A DNA stretch of 64,000 nt from JAPKYZ01 sp033763835 (GCA_033763835.1 JANRJS010000036.1:124001-188000); one strand, 5' to 3'. Counted from the first letter of the stretch, positions 25,341 to 35,883 are shown. Notes: generated from the sequence alone by a model not told the origin. Numbers and translations are program-made.

Positions 25341-26455
25341 AGCGCCAGATTCACGAGAATCAGCAGTACCGACGCCGCCGGTAGCACCAGCAGCGCCTTC
25401 TTCAAATTCTTTGCATCGCCGCCGCCAATAGAGCCGATGATGGGCGAACTGGCCACCAGCCCCAGCCACCCGCAAGTGATCGCGATTCCCATCGCCGTCG
25501 CGGTGTTCTCTTTGAATGCGTCGCCGACCATCGCGAGCGCGGTGGGAAACACCGGCGCCATCGCGATTCCCGCGAGGAACACCCAGAAACCGGCTAAGCT
25601 CGGCGTCCGCGCCTGCAGCATCATGTACGTGGTTACCGCCATCACGATCGCCGCGCCGAGCGTCACCGTCTTCGCGGGCACGGAAATCAGGATCGGCGAT
25701 ACCGCCACGCGCCCCAGCAGCAATCCCAGCGCGAAGCCCAGCGAGAGCGTGTTGAGGGCCTTGGCTTCCGGAATTCCTTGCGCCACCAGATGCCGCACCA
25801 GCCAGTTCCAGACGCCCACTTCCGCTGCGACGTAGAGGAACAGCATCAGCGAAATCAGTAGCAGGGTGGGCGAACTGAGAAGCGCGCCGAAGTCGGGAAA
25901 TGTCGCCGAACCCACCGCAGGCGCGCCGGGGATCGGGGCGATCAGATGTACGCCGAGCGTCAGAAGCGCCAGAATCGCCGCAGTGTAGCAGAGTTTCACC
26001 GAATCGCCCTTCAGGAGGTTGGCCGAGATGAACGGTGTAGCCAAGCCGCCGAGCCCGAAGAACAGATTCAGGAGATTCAAAGTCGTGCCGCGAGCCTCGG
26101 GATTGACGTCGGAGGCCAGCGCGTTCGCTCCCGTAACGATGATTCCGCCGCCCAAGCCAAGGATGAAGATGGCGGTGACAACCGAAGTGAATCCGCTCGA
26201 ACGCGGCAGCCGCAGCAGCGCCAGCGTGACCAGCGCCAAGCCGATAAGGAGCGCGATTTTTTTGCCGTTGGTGTCGATCAGCGGACCGACACCCAGCGAT
26301 GCAATGACGAGTCCGATGGCCTGCGCGGTGGCGATCGTCCCGTTTTGACGAGGCGTCAGTCCGAACTTCTTCGACAGATCGGGAAGGATGGTCCCGAGCA
26401 TGGCGGCGATGACTCCGTAAACGAAGATCGCCAGGATCGCGGCGAGAATCAGCAT
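25337..26455 (-). CDS. Major facilitator superfamily transporter
   Basis: 372 residues with about 12 hydrophobic segments and no signal besides the first helix (LILAAILAIFVYGVIAAMLGTILPDLS). The loop between helices 2 and 3 reads GPLIDTNGKKIAL, an MFS motif A variant, and AIFILGLGGGIIVTGANALASDV resembles the fucose/sugar permease (FucP-like) branch. It is probably an inner-membrane proton-coupled sugar importer. Neighbour genes do not fix the substrate, although sugar-acid enzymes lie on both sides. Confidence 0.82.
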   Translation of the reverse strand: MLILAAILAIFVYGVIAAMLGTILPDLSKKFGLTPRQNGTIATAQAIGLVIASLGVGPLIDTNGKKIALLIGLALVTLALLRLPRSSGFTSVVTAIFILGLGGGIIVTGANALASDVNPEARGTTLNLLNLFFGLGGLATPFISANLLKGDSVKLCYTAAILALLTLGVHLIAPIPGAPAVGSATFPDFGALLSSPTLLLISLMLFLYVAAEVGVWNWLVRHLVAQGIPEAKALNTLSLGFALGLLLGRVAVSPILISVPAKTVTLGAAIVMAVTTYMMLQARTPSLAGFWVFLAGIAMAPVFPTALAMVGDAFKENTATAMGIAITCGWLGLVASSPIIGSIGGGDAKNLKKALLVLPAASVLLILVNLAL

Positions 26456-26487
26456 AAGCCGCTCAGGGTATCACGCCGCCCCGGCGT

Positions 26488-29400
26488 CTAACCGAAAACG
26501 GCGGAGACCGGCGCGTAGCGCGTCAGCGTTTCCACCAGCGCTTCGCGGCTGAGGGGCTTTGTCAGATAGTCCGTCATGCCGGCTTCTAGGCAACGGGCGC
26601 GTTCTTCGGGCGTAGCGTTGGCGGTCACGGCGATGATGGGAACGCTGGAGCCCGATGCCCGGATGCGCCGCGTCGCTTCGTAGCCATCGAGAACCGGCAT
26701 TTGGCAGTCCATCAAGATGGCGTCGAACTGCCGCCGCGCGGCCGCTTCCACCGCCTGGAGGCCGTCGTCGACGCTCGTGACGTGACACCCGATTCGCTCA
26801 AGCATCAGCGAGCCGATCTTGCGGTTCACCGGAACGTCGTCCACCAGCAGAATGTCGAGCGCCAGGAACGCACAGCGCGGCGCTTCGGGTGGGCGGGTAT
26901 CCGCCACCGCCTCAATGGGGATCTCGAACCAAAACGTCGACCCTTGGCCCGGCGCGCTGACGAAGCCGATCGCGCCGCCCATCAATTCCACCAGCTTCTT
27001 GCAGATCGATAGACCCAGTCCGGTGCCGCCGAACTTACGGGTGGTCGAGGTGTCGGCTTGCTGGTATTCGGCGAAAACCCGCTCCTGCGCCTCGACGGGG
27101 ATTCCGACGCCGCTGTCGGCTACCTCGAATCGAAGCCGCCCTTTGTCCGGACGAACGGTAAGCCGCACGTAGCCTTTCTCCGTAAATTTAACGGCGTTGT
27201 TGAGCAAATTTAAGAGCACTTGGCGGAGACGCACCGGATCGCCGGCCACCATCTGCGGGGCCGCCGGATCGATGGCATGTTCGATCGCAAGCCCTTTCTT
27301 CGAGGCCGAACTCGCGGCGATTCGCACGCAAGCGTCGATTAGCGCGGGGATATCGACCGCCGTCCGCTCGATTTCGAGCTTCTCCGCCTCGATCTTCGAA
27401 AAATCCAGGATGTTGTTGACCAGCGCGAGGAGCGCCGAGCCGGAGACATGGATCGTTTCCGCCAGGTCGCGCTGCTCGCCATGTAAATCGCTCTCGATCA
27501 GCATGCGCGCCGGTTCGAGCACTCCGTTCATCGGGGTGCGGATTTCATGCGACATCGCCGCCACGAACTGGGTCTTCGCGCGGGACGCCGCTTGCGCCGC
27601 CTGATTGGCCTCCCACAACTCGCGAATCAGCTTGCCGCGGACGTTGTACTGATGCGCCGCCAACGCGGCCAAGTAGGCGATCGCGATCAAACCGCCCAAT
27701 GCCAGCAGTAAGAACCCGGACGTGCGGTACCAGGGCGGCACCACCGTGAATTCCATAGACGCCGGGGTAGGATCCTCCAAGCCATGATGGTCGCGCCCGA
27801 CCACCTCGAACCGGTGCTTGCCGGTCGAAAGATTCCGGAAATAGGCGATCCCGCCGGGCACGAATTCCGACCAATCGCCCCCGTCCAGCCGGTAAGAGAA
27901 GGCGATCGCGCTCGAAGGCGTCCGGTCCCAACGGTCGTGACCGCTGAACACGATGTTCATGTCGCCGGAGGGCGACACTTCGCGGGCGTTCAACCCTTCT
28001 TCCAGCGTCGTCTCGGGCGGGTCGGTGTCGGCTTGGGGATAGAAAATGGCGGGGCCGCGGTTAGTGACCGCCCATAGCCGTCCGCGCGAATCTTCGAGAA
28101 TCGAGTTCACCACGGTGGCGGGCAATCCGTCGGAGGCGTCGTTCAGCGTCCAGCCCCGGGGATCGCGGCGGCCCACGCCGAATTGCCCCGAAGCGATCAG
28201 CGTTCCGTCGCGCAAGCGGATCAACCGGCGAGGTACCCGCAAAGTTGCCGCCACCAGTTCCATCTGCGCCCCCGTCCAGCGATACAAACCGTTGCGCGTT
28301 CCCACGAGCAGGGTTCCCTTGTCGATGAGCAGGGAAAAGAAACCGGGCGGAGTTTTCGTCTCCGAGGCGTCGATCCGCCGGTACTTCCCGTTTGAAAGAC
28401 AGCCGATGGCGCGGGTTCCCGCGATCCAGATATCGCCCCGCGGATCGCGCAGAATGTCGCGCGCGTAGCCGATATCCCAAGGTCGATCGATGGGAACCGG
28501 CGGGCTCAATCGCCCGTGTTCGAGATAAGCGACGGCGCCCGGCAAGCCCTCGCCCGCTTTCAGCAAAACCAAAGTCCGTTCGCCCTCGATCAAAAAGACG
28601 AACGGCCGGTAGCCCGGCGGATTGGGGACGGCCACGGCGGCCCCCGTCTCCGGATCGAAGATCGCCAAATCGTCCGCCAACAGGAGCAGCCGTCCATCGG
28701 CTAACAGTCCGGTGGCCACCGCTTGGCCCATATCCATGACGAAGCCGTCCGGTAGCGGGTACTGCTGAAAGGTATCGCCCTGCATCGAGAAAAGCGACCG
28801 GGCGCCACCCAGCCAAATGCGGCCGCTCCGGTCCTCGACGATGGCGCCCAAACGTTGACGGATGCGTGGGTCGGAAGACGGCGAGCGCCAGGAGGGGTTC
28901 ACGCGCAAAGCGAGACCGCTCGAGGTGGAAACGAAAAAATCGCCGTTGGGCCGGGACAAAATGCCGGTTACCAGACCGGAAAGCACTTCGTTCTTTTGGT
29001 CGATTCCCTCCCACCGGTTCCCCCGGCGCCGGAACAGACGGTTATCCTCGTGCAACCAGACCGTACCCTCGCCGTCGCGCCAACCGCTAAGGGCCACGTC
29101 GGGCCGCTGCGCCTCGGCGATCGGCGTCCAGTTGCCTTCGGCCAGCGACAGCACCGCCGGACGGTTGGACTTTCCCAGCGCCGCGACGAACAGTTCGCCT
29201 CCCGGTGCGGCTACCGGCCGCTCGAAGTGGGCGAAACCCGCGGGGGCCGCCCATTCGCGCCAATCGGCGAGTCCCGTACGGGAGTCGAAGCGGGCCCGCG
29301 CCACGCCCCGTTCGTGGGAAATCCAAACGATTTCCGGCGAATTGGCGTCGCGATCGAGATGGAGGAAGCCGCCTAGGATACTCGTCCCCTCGCGGAGCGC

Positions 29401-29847
29401 GACTGGCGGACGCCCCCGTTGGAAAAACGTGAGCCGTTCCGGATAGAGCAAGATGGCCCGCCCGCCGCCCAGGTCGAGTACCCGTTTGGGGCGGGGAACC
29501 GTCGTCACCCGCTCGAATTTGCCGTTCCAAAACGTTTGCAAGCCCTTAGGATCGAGCAGCCATCCCGATTTCCCGTCGATCGACTGGAAATCGTCGAAAA
29601 TCGAAGGCGCGCGGATGGTATGAACGGTGCGTCCGTCCAGCCGGTCGATCGCGCCGAAATCTCCGTGGGTCACCCAAACCGATCCGTCCGGGCCCGGCGA
29701 CACCGAACTGCTAAACGAAGACGAAAGCCCTTGTTCCGCTTGCCAGAAACGCCAGTCACCCGCTGCATGTACGGGCTTATGTGGGACGTCGGAATCGTGC
29801 GCGAACGTGGCGACGGAGACTAAGAGGACCCAGGCGGACAAGTGCAC
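26488..29847 (-). CDS. Hybrid histidine kinase with periplasmic two-component propeller and receiver
   Basis: 1119 residues from a GTG. Signal peptide MHLSAWVLLVSVATFAHD; then periplasmic propeller repeats (about 30-620, many SGRIWLGG/GSVWVTHG/GDIWIAGT units), a Y_Y_Y domain (~630-700, FSYRLDGGDWSEFVPGG), one membrane segment (GFLLLALGGLIAIAYLAALAA), HisKA with MSHEIRTPMNGV (His phosphorylation), HATPase (NLLNNAVKFTEKG, FGGTGLGLSICKKLVELMGG) and a C-terminal receiver with D1047 in AILMDCQMPVLDG. This one-protein sensor layout is common for carbohydrate sensing. There is no DNA-binding domain, so a partner is needed. It is separated from the Gfo/Idh gene by ~160 bases. Confidence 0.93.
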   Translation of the reverse strand: MHLSAWVLLVSVATFAHDSDVPHKPVHAAGDWRFWQAEQGLSSSFSSSVSPGPDGSVWVTHGDFGAIDRLDGRTVHTIRAPSIFDDFQSIDGKSGWLLDPKGLQTFWNGKFERVTTVPRPKRVLDLGGGRAILLYPERLTFFQRGRPPVALREGTSILGGFLHLDRDANSPEIVWISHERGVARARFDSRTGLADWREWAAPAGFAHFERPVAAPGGELFVAALGKSNRPAVLSLAEGNWTPIAEAQRPDVALSGWRDGEGTVWLHEDNRLFRRRGNRWEGIDQKNEVLSGLVTGILSRPNGDFFVSTSSGLALRVNPSWRSPSSDPRIRQRLGAIVEDRSGRIWLGGARSLFSMQGDTFQQYPLPDGFVMDMGQAVATGLLADGRLLLLADDLAIFDPETGAAVAVPNPPGYRPFVFLIEGERTLVLLKAGEGLPGAVAYLEHGRLSPPVPIDRPWDIGYARDILRDPRGDIWIAGTRAIGCLSNGKYRRIDASETKTPPGFFSLLIDKGTLLVGTRNGLYRWTGAQMELVAATLRVPRRLIRLRDGTLIASGQFGVGRRDPRGWTLNDASDGLPATVVNSILEDSRGRLWAVTNRGPAIFYPQADTDPPETTLEEGLNAREVSPSGDMNIVFSGHDRWDRTPSSAIAFSYRLDGGDWSEFVPGGIAYFRNLSTGKHRFEVVGRDHHGLEDPTPASMEFTVVPPWYRTSGFLLLALGGLIAIAYLAALAAHQYNVRGKLIRELWEANQAAQAASRAKTQFVAAMSHEIRTPMNGVLEPARMLIESDLHGEQRDLAETIHVSGSALLALVNNILDFSKIEAEKLEIERTAVDIPALIDACVRIAASSASKKGLAIEHAIDPAAPQMVAGDPVRLRQVLLNLLNNAVKFTEKGYVRLTVRPDKGRLRFEVADSGVGIPVEAQERVFAEYQQADTSTTRKFGGTGLGLSICKKLVELMGGAIGFVSAPGQGSTFWFEIPIEAVADTRPPEAPRCAFLALDILLVDDVPVNRKIGSLMLERIGCHVTSVDDGLQAVEAAARRQFDAILMDCQMPVLDGYEATRRIRASGSSVPIIAVTANATPEERARCLEAGMTDYLTKPLSREALVETLTRYAPVSAVFG

Positions 29848-30008
29848 TCCTGGTAGTCTCTTCGGCGGGAGATTCTTCTCTCGGTAGGTTTTTCGAAGGG
29901 CGACGGCGGTTCGGTAAACTTAGCTCGTCAATGGCCCTTTATCGCAACGGTTAACGGATTCGGACGATCGACGACGCTTGAGCGCGGAGATCCACCGCAG
30001 AGCCCCAA
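29848..30008. other. Intergenic, nothing assigned
   Basis: 160 bases between the hybrid kinase start and the oxidoreductase stop (both minus strand). It must hold the kinase promoter and perhaps the end of the upstream transcript, but I find no convincing -35/-10 pair, repeat or terminator hairpin. Confidence 0.4.
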
Positions 30009-31283
30009 CTAGGCGAAACGATATTTCTGCGTGCGCTCGTCCCACAGAACTTTCTTGCCATTCCGGTAAGACAGCGTCGCCAAATGCCCGCCGATCGCCG
30101 CCTGCTGGCCGACCTTTACCGGTGCCACCAGTTTCGCCTTACCGGCGATCGCCTCAAACAGGTTCCGCACGTGATTCTGCACCGCCGGAACGTCGTTGCC
30201 CGGCAGATGTACGTTGATCGTCTTGCGCGCCGCGACCTTCGCCGGAGGCTTGCCGCCAAACTTCTCGGGGTAGAAGTTCAAAATCTGACGATTAAGCACT
30301 TCAATCGTGCCTTCGTTGCCCATGAACTGCTCGCCGTAGCCGAACCAGTCGTTGCCGAAGTAGCAGGAATAGTTAATGTGGAACTTGCCGGGATACTCGT
30401 AAATCGCTGAAAGCGTGTCGGGTACCTCGCGGTCGTCCTCGGTCCAGCGGTAAATGCCACCCGACGCCATACAGGACGACGGTTCCGCTTTGCCACACAC
30501 GAAATTGGTGATATCGGTTTGGTGCACGAGCAGGTCGGTCGAAATCCCGCCCGAGTAATCCCAATACAGCCGCCATTGATAGTAACGCTGCTTGTCGAAC
30601 GCCCGGTCTTTCTTTACATAGGGTTCCACGCCAAGGAACTTCTTCCAATCGGTGTTCGCCTCGGCCGCGTCGTCCGGAATCTTGTAGCGCCACGCCGGAT
30701 TGTCGTCGAGCGAGTTGCGGTACCAGAAGGCACGGACGTAGTGAATGTCGCCGATCAGACCGTCTTCGACCATCTTTTTCGCCTGGATATAGAGCGAATT
30801 AGAGCGGTTTTGAGTGCCAACTTGCACCAATTTGGCGCTTTTTTCGACCGCCGAAACGATCTCCGCACCCTCTTCGATCGTGTGCGCCAACGGCTTTTCG
30901 ACGTAAGCGTGCTTGTTCGCCTTGACCGCGTCGAGCAGCATGCGGTGGTGCAAGTGTTCGGGCGTCATGATGAACACGACATCGACGTTGGGGTCCGCGA
31001 GAAGATCTTTGTAATCGACGTAGGTCTTCGGCGTGTTTTTGCCCTTCGACTGCACGTTGTCCTTCGCGCGAGCGAGGTTGCCGGCGTAGGTGTCGCAAAC
31101 CGCCGTCACCTCCATCAACTCCGCCGACCCGCCGTAGGCCATATTCATGACGTGATTGCCCCGGCTACCGGTACCGATCCACCCGGCGCGCAGCTTGGAA
31201 TTGACGTTTTGGGCGCTCAGGATCGCGGGCGCGGCCAACGCTCCGGCTTTAATGACATTTCGGCGACTGACAGGCTCTTGCAT
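30009..31283 (-). CDS. Tat-exported Gfo/Idh/MocA-family oxidoreductase
   Basis: 424 residues from the ATG at 31283 (MQEPVSRRNVIKAGALAAPAILSA, a twin-arginine signal). NAD-binding motif AGWIGTGSRGNHVMN, AHTIEEG after the conserved EKPLAH motif, and the catalytic-type HLHHRMLLDAVKANKHAYVEKP. The C-terminal GFO_IDH_MocA domain follows. Family members oxidise sugars or inositols or hydrolyse glycosides by an oxidoreductive route, and Tat-exported members are very common in this phylum. It is divergent from the TonB receptor with only 13 bases between starts, so the two probably share a promoter region and act in one uptake-degradation unit. Confidence 0.9.
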   Translation of the reverse strand: MQEPVSRRNVIKAGALAAPAILSAQNVNSKLRAGWIGTGSRGNHVMNMAYGGSAELMEVTAVCDTYAGNLARAKDNVQSKGKNTPKTYVDYKDLLADPNVDVVFIMTPEHLHHRMLLDAVKANKHAYVEKPLAHTIEEGAEIVSAVEKSAKLVQVGTQNRSNSLYIQAKKMVEDGLIGDIHYVRAFWYRNSLDDNPAWRYKIPDDAAEANTDWKKFLGVEPYVKKDRAFDKQRYYQWRLYWDYSGGISTDLLVHQTDITNFVCGKAEPSSCMASGGIYRWTEDDREVPDTLSAIYEYPGKFHINYSCYFGNDWFGYGEQFMGNEGTIEVLNRQILNFYPEKFGGKPPAKVAARKTINVHLPGNDVPAVQNHVRNLFEAIAGKAKLVAPVKVGQQAAIGGHLATLSYRNGKKVLWDERTQKYRFA

Positions 31284-31296
31284 ATGGAGATATTGT

Positions 31297-34200
31297 ATGT
31301 CCATGTTTCCCCGCTTTGCCTCGCTTGCCGGACGCCTTTTCACGATTTTCGCGCTCGCGAACTCCGCGAACTTCGCCCAGGTGCTTTACGGAACCCTTAC
31401 CGGATCGGTCGCGGATTCTTCCGCCGCCGCCGCGCCGAACGTGCGCGTCGAAGCGCTCAACGTCCGCACCGGCGTGGCGCGCACGGCTACCACGGACGCA
31501 TCGGGCGTGTATTCGTTCACCGACCTGCAGGCGGGTATGTACAAGGTCACATTCACGGCTCCTTCGTTCCGCACCGTGATTCAGGAGAATGTCGAGATTC
31601 TTACGAACTTCGTCCGCCGCGTGGATGTCGTCCTGACCGTGGCGCAAGTCAGCGAATCGGTGACGGTGTCGGCGGCGGCGACGGTGTTGCAGACCGACCG
31701 TTCCGACGTCGCGCACCAGATCGCGCAAACCCAGGTCACCAACCTGCCGTTCAACGGCAACGCGGGGCGGAACTGGCAGGCGCTCTACAAGATCGTTCCC
31801 GGATTCGCGCCTCCCACCGAATTGCACTCGGACGCGGGCAATCCGCAGCGGGCGCTGGGAGCGAACGTCAACGGGGCGTCGTACTCCAACAACAACACGC
31901 GGCTCGACGGCGCGACGGTTTCCTATCCGTGGCTGCCGCATATCGTCGCCTACGTGCCTCCCGCCGAAGCGGTCGAAGCCGTCAACATCGTCACCAACTC
32001 GTTCGACGCGGAGCAGGGCATGGCGGGCGGATCGGCGATTAATGTCGGCATTAAGTCCGGCACCAACGACTACCACGGCTCCGTGCACTGGTTCCATACG
32101 AACTCCGCCGTACGCGCCCGGAATTTCTTCAATGTGAACTCGAAGGTCGGCAAGAACATCCTGAACCAGGCCGGGTACACGTTCGGCGGGCCGATCGTTA
32201 AGAACAAGCTCTTCTTCTTCACCGACTGGGAGCGTACCGTGCGCCGCGAGTATCGAAACGCCTTCCGCACAGTGCCAACCGATCAACTCAAGCGGGGCGA
32301 CTTTTCGTTCCTCCCCACGCCCGCCATCTTCGACCCGCTCACCGGAGCCGCCGACGGTAGCAACCGTCAGCTTTTCCCGGGTCAGCTGATCCCGGCGAGC
32401 CGCATCGATTCCGCGTCCGCCAAAATGAACGCCTTGATTCCCGCGCCCAATTTAGCGACGTTCCCGGCCAACTATTTCGCCGAAGGCACCTATAACTTCA
32501 ACCGCGATAACTTCGACGCCAAGGTCAACTACAACCCCACGGACAAGTCGTCGATCTTCGCGCGCTATAGCTTCTCGCCCAGCGACATCTTCGATCCGCC
32601 CTCACTGGGCGCGGCGGGCGGCGACGCGCTGGCGGGAGGACAGCCGGGCAACGCTCCAGGATTGATTCAATCGGCTTCGGTGGGCGGAACGTACACGATT
32701 AGTCCCCGTATGCTGCTCGATGCCACCCTGGGATTCACGCGGTTGCGCCTCAGCGCCGAGAACGTGGATATCGGCCGGAATTACGGCCTTGAAGACTTAC
32801 AGATTCCCGGCACGAACGGCGCGGACCGGCTGCAGGGCGGCTACCCACGCTTCAACATTTCGAGCTTCTCGCTCATCGGCAATCCGAACGTCTCGAACCC
32901 GTTTCTGTTTCGCGACAACCAGTGGGTGACGAGCGCGAATCTCGGCTACACACGCGGAGCGCATAGCTTCCGGTTTGGCGGCGAGTACACGTACTATACG
33001 ATCAACCACTTCCAGCCCCAGGCGGCGTTCGGTCCTCGCGGCGGGTTCAATTTCACGGGCGGCTTGACTTCGTTGCGCGGGGGCACCGCGCCCGGCCAGT
33101 ACAACGGGTATGCCGATTTTCTCCTCGGACTGCCCAACGCCATGGGTAAGGACGTGCAATACATCAATCCGGCCGCCGTCCGCATGCCCGGCTGGGGATT
33201 TTACGCCCGCGATCAGTGGCAGGTAAACCGCAAACTCACCGTCAACTTCGGCGCGCGGTTCGAGCGGTATCCGTTTGCCACGCGCGACCATCGCGGCGGC
33301 GAGCGCTACGATCCGGAAACCAATCAGGTGCTGATCGGGGGGCTCGGCTCGACGCCCACCGATACGGGCGTCAAAGTGCCCACCTTGCAGGTCGCGCCCC
33401 GGCTGGGCATCGCCTACCGCGCGACGGAACGTTTGGTGATCCGCGCCGGTTACGGTATCTCGATCGACCCCGATTCCTTCCGCCGCATGCGCGATTCGTA
33501 TCCGGCGACCGTTTCTTCGCAATTCAACGCGCCCACCGCCTTTCAGGCCGCGGGTTCGCTACGCACGGGTATCCCTGCGATCAACGTGCCCGAGCTAACC
33601 GGCGCGATCGCTATTCCCGGATCGGTGGGGACGATCACTTGGCCCGAAGAGTACCGGCGCGGTTACTTCCAAAGCTTCAACTTCACGGTGCAAACCGAGA
33701 TCGGCAAAGGGTTCACTTTCCAGACCGGCTACGTCGGTACCCGTGCCATTCGCCAAACCGCGATTCACAACATCAACTACGGAACGCCCGGGAGCGGCAA
33801 CGCGCGCCGCGTGCTGGCTCAGCGGTGGGGACGCACGGCCGACACCAGTCTCTATACGCCGTTCAATACCGCCAACTACAACGGTTTCCAAAACGAACTC
33901 AAGCGCCGGTTCGCCGACGGCGGCATGCTGGGCGTGGTCTACACGTGGTCGAAATCGATCGGCTACGCCGACAATAACGACTCGGGCCTGACGTGGAACT
34001 GGCCGGACATGTGGGATCGCAACCGCGCGCCCGCCGCGTTCGACCGGACGCACAATTTTCAGGCTTACGGCGTCTACTCGCTGCCGTTCGGCAAGGGAAA
34101 GAAGTACCTGCAATCGGGCATCGCGAGCGCGATCGCCGGGAACTGGCAGATCAACGGCATCCTGAGCCTAATGACCGGTACGCCGTTCACCGTCGGCTCG

Positions 34201-34620
34201 GCGGGTGCGAGCGTCGACGCCCCCGGAAACACGCAGACCGCCGATCAGGTGAAGGATACGGTCGAGTACCCCCGCGGCTACGGACGCGGTGTGAGCTATT
34301 TCGATCCCACTGCGTTCGCGCCGGTCACCGCCGTCCGTTTCGGCAACTCGGGCCGCAATATCCTGCGCGGACCGGGGCAGAAAAATCTGGACCTCAGCGT
34401 CTTCCGCGACTTCCCCATCGGCGAACGCTTCAAGTTACAGTTCCGCGCCGAGGCGTTCAATATCTCGAACACGCCGTGGTTCAACAATCCCGGTGCGACG
34501 GTCACTTCGGCCACGCGCAACGCCGCGGGCGTGATCACGAATCTGGGCGGCTACACCGAAGTCACCAGCGCGCAGCCGACCGAGCGTCAGTTACGTTTTG
34601 CGCTGAAGGTGAACTTCTAG
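31297..34620 (+). CDS. Oar-like TonB-dependent receptor with carboxypeptidase-regulatory domain
   Basis: 1107 residues from the ATG at 31297. A signal peptide (LAGRLFTIFALANSANFAQ) is followed by a CarboxypepD_reg-like fold (residues ~30-115, LYGTLTGSVADSSAAAAPNVRV...SGVYSFTDLQAG), a plug-like part (~120-240) and a long beta-barrel ending QLRFALKVNF, with the terminal Phe needed for outer-membrane insertion. No TonB box is clear. In Acidobacteria dozens of such proteins import or bind oligosaccharides and peptides. Neighbours (Gfo/Idh oxidoreductase and a D-threonine-aldolase-like enzyme) suggest a small substrate-specific cluster. Confidence 0.92.
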   Translation: MSMFPRFASLAGRLFTIFALANSANFAQVLYGTLTGSVADSSAAAAPNVRVEALNVRTGVARTATTDASGVYSFTDLQAGMYKVTFTAPSFRTVIQENVEILTNFVRRVDVVLTVAQVSESVTVSAAATVLQTDRSDVAHQIAQTQVTNLPFNGNAGRNWQALYKIVPGFAPPTELHSDAGNPQRALGANVNGASYSNNNTRLDGATVSYPWLPHIVAYVPPAEAVEAVNIVTNSFDAEQGMAGGSAINVGIKSGTNDYHGSVHWFHTNSAVRARNFFNVNSKVGKNILNQAGYTFGGPIVKNKLFFFTDWERTVRREYRNAFRTVPTDQLKRGDFSFLPTPAIFDPLTGAADGSNRQLFPGQLIPASRIDSASAKMNALIPAPNLATFPANYFAEGTYNFNRDNFDAKVNYNPTDKSSIFARYSFSPSDIFDPPSLGAAGGDALAGGQPGNAPGLIQSASVGGTYTISPRMLLDATLGFTRLRLSAENVDIGRNYGLEDLQIPGTNGADRLQGGYPRFNISSFSLIGNPNVSNPFLFRDNQWVTSANLGYTRGAHSFRFGGEYTYYTINHFQPQAAFGPRGGFNFTGGLTSLRGGTAPGQYNGYADFLLGLPNAMGKDVQYINPAAVRMPGWGFYARDQWQVNRKLTVNFGARFERYPFATRDHRGGERYDPETNQVLIGGLGSTPTDTGVKVPTLQVAPRLGIAYRATERLVIRAGYGISIDPDSFRRMRDSYPATVSSQFNAPTAFQAAGSLRTGIPAINVPELTGAIAIPGSVGTITWPEEYRRGYFQSFNFTVQTEIGKGFTFQTGYVGTRAIRQTAIHNINYGTPGSGNARRVLAQRWGRTADTSLYTPFNTANYNGFQNELKRRFADGGMLGVVYTWSKSIGYADNNDSGLTWNWPDMWDRNRAPAAFDRTHNFQAYGVYSLPFGKGKKYLQSGIASAIAGNWQINGILSLMTGTPFTVGSAGASVDAPGNTQTADQVKDTVEYPRGYGRGVSYFDPTAFAPVTAVRFGNSGRNILRGPGQKNLDLSVFRDFPIGERFKLQFRAEAFNISNTPWFNNPGATVTSATRNAAGVITNLGGYTEVTSAQPTERQLRFALKVNF

Positions 34621-34645
34621 GCCCCCTTTCGAGGTAAGTTGGCGT

Positions 34646-35875
34646 ATGCCCACTCGACGCGAATTTTTCGTTCGTGGCGCGGCCGCGATGGCGGCGGCAC
34701 GCGCGGCTTCCGGCGCGATCGAAACCTACCCCTACGCCGAGTTCGAGCGGCGGATCGCTCGCAAAGATTTCCGCGGCATGACCAAAGACGTCCTGCCCAC
34801 TCCGTCGATGGTGGTCGATCTCGATCTGTTCGAGAAGAACGTCAAGACCATGGCGGACTACGCGAAGACCGCGCCGATCCATCTGCGGCCTCACGTCAAG
34901 GTTCATAAGAGCGTCGATGTGGCCCGGCGGCAGATGGCTGCGGGCGCGATTGGAATTACCGCCGCCACGATCGCCGAATCCGAACTGATGTCGCGGGCGG
35001 GCGTCACCGGAGTCCTCTGGACAAAGCAACCCGGCAGCCGCAACAACTTGATGCGAGCCATTGCGCTTACTCGCGACGACCCTACGTTTATGTTCGTGGT
35101 GGACGATCCGCTTGTCGCCGATTGGGTGGAGGAAGCGGCGGGCGCGGCAAAGGTGAAAGCTCGTGTAGCGGCTTCGGTGTTTGCCGGTCTCACGCGGCAG
35201 GGGATCGCCAATGGCCGGCCGGCGCTCGAACTGGCGCAAAAGCTCCACTCGTCGAAGAACATCCGGTTCGAGGGCTTTATGGCGTATTCGGGCGACGCCT
35301 CGCACACCAAGGGCTTCGCCGCTCGCCGCAAACGGACCGAGAACGATCTTTCGGGCGTGAACGAGACTCTCGCGCTTGCCAAAAAGGTAGGACTGCCGGT
35401 GAACATCGTCAGCGGCGGGTCTACCGGTACCTACAACATGGATAAGGATTTCGGGCTTACCGAGCTCGAATGCGGTTCTTACGTGTTCATGGACACCGCT
35501 TACCGGAAAGTCGGCGGGCGCTCGAATGATGAGATCTACACCGACTTCGAGAGCGCTCTTTCGATTCTCGTAACCGTCGATAGCAAGCGTCATCCAAACC
35601 AGGTCACCACCGATTACGGCAACAAGGCGCTGGCCCGGCCTACCGATGAGGTGAAGGGCATGCCTTGGCTTGAAGTGGCCACTCAAGGCGCGGAATACGG
35701 TTTGCTGAAGTGGAAAGACGGCGGCGGCGAGATCAAGCTGGGCGACCGGGTCGAGATCTATTGCAGCAACCTCGACATGAGCACCAATTGCTACGACCGG
35801 TACTACGTCGCCAAAGGCCGCGACATTGTGGACGTCTGGCCGATTATGGGCCGCGCCGGAGCGGCGCAACGATAG
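34646..35875 (+). CDS. D-threonine aldolase-like PLP enzyme (DSD1 family), exported
   Basis: 409 residues. The N-terminus MPTRREFFVRGAAAMAAARAA looks like a Tat signal. Then LPTPSMVVDLDLFEKNVKTMADYAK and LRPHVKVHKSVDVAR, with the PLP lysine in the alanine-racemase-like barrel, VNIVSGGSTGTYN (phosphate-binding) and the C-terminal metal-binding domain with YCSNLDMSTNCYDRYY. The family holds D-threonine aldolase and D-serine dehydratase (Zn2+/Mn2+ and PLP). Export of a PLP enzyme would require Tat, in agreement with the signal. Downstream lies the TA cassette. Confidence 0.88.
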   Translation: MPTRREFFVRGAAAMAAARAASGAIETYPYAEFERRIARKDFRGMTKDVLPTPSMVVDLDLFEKNVKTMADYAKTAPIHLRPHVKVHKSVDVARRQMAAGAIGITAATIAESELMSRAGVTGVLWTKQPGSRNNLMRAIALTRDDPTFMFVVDDPLVADWVEEAAGAAKVKARVAASVFAGLTRQGIANGRPALELAQKLHSSKNIRFEGFMAYSGDASHTKGFAARRKRTENDLSGVNETLALAKKVGLPVNIVSGGSTGTYNMDKDFGLTELECGSYVFMDTAYRKVGGRSNDEIYTDFESALSILVTVDSKRHPNQVTTDYGNKALARPTDEVKGMPWLEVATQGAEYGLLKWKDGGGEIKLGDRVEIYCSNLDMSTNCYDRYYVAKGRDIVDVWPIMGRAGAAQR

Positions 35876-35883
35876 CCCGCTAC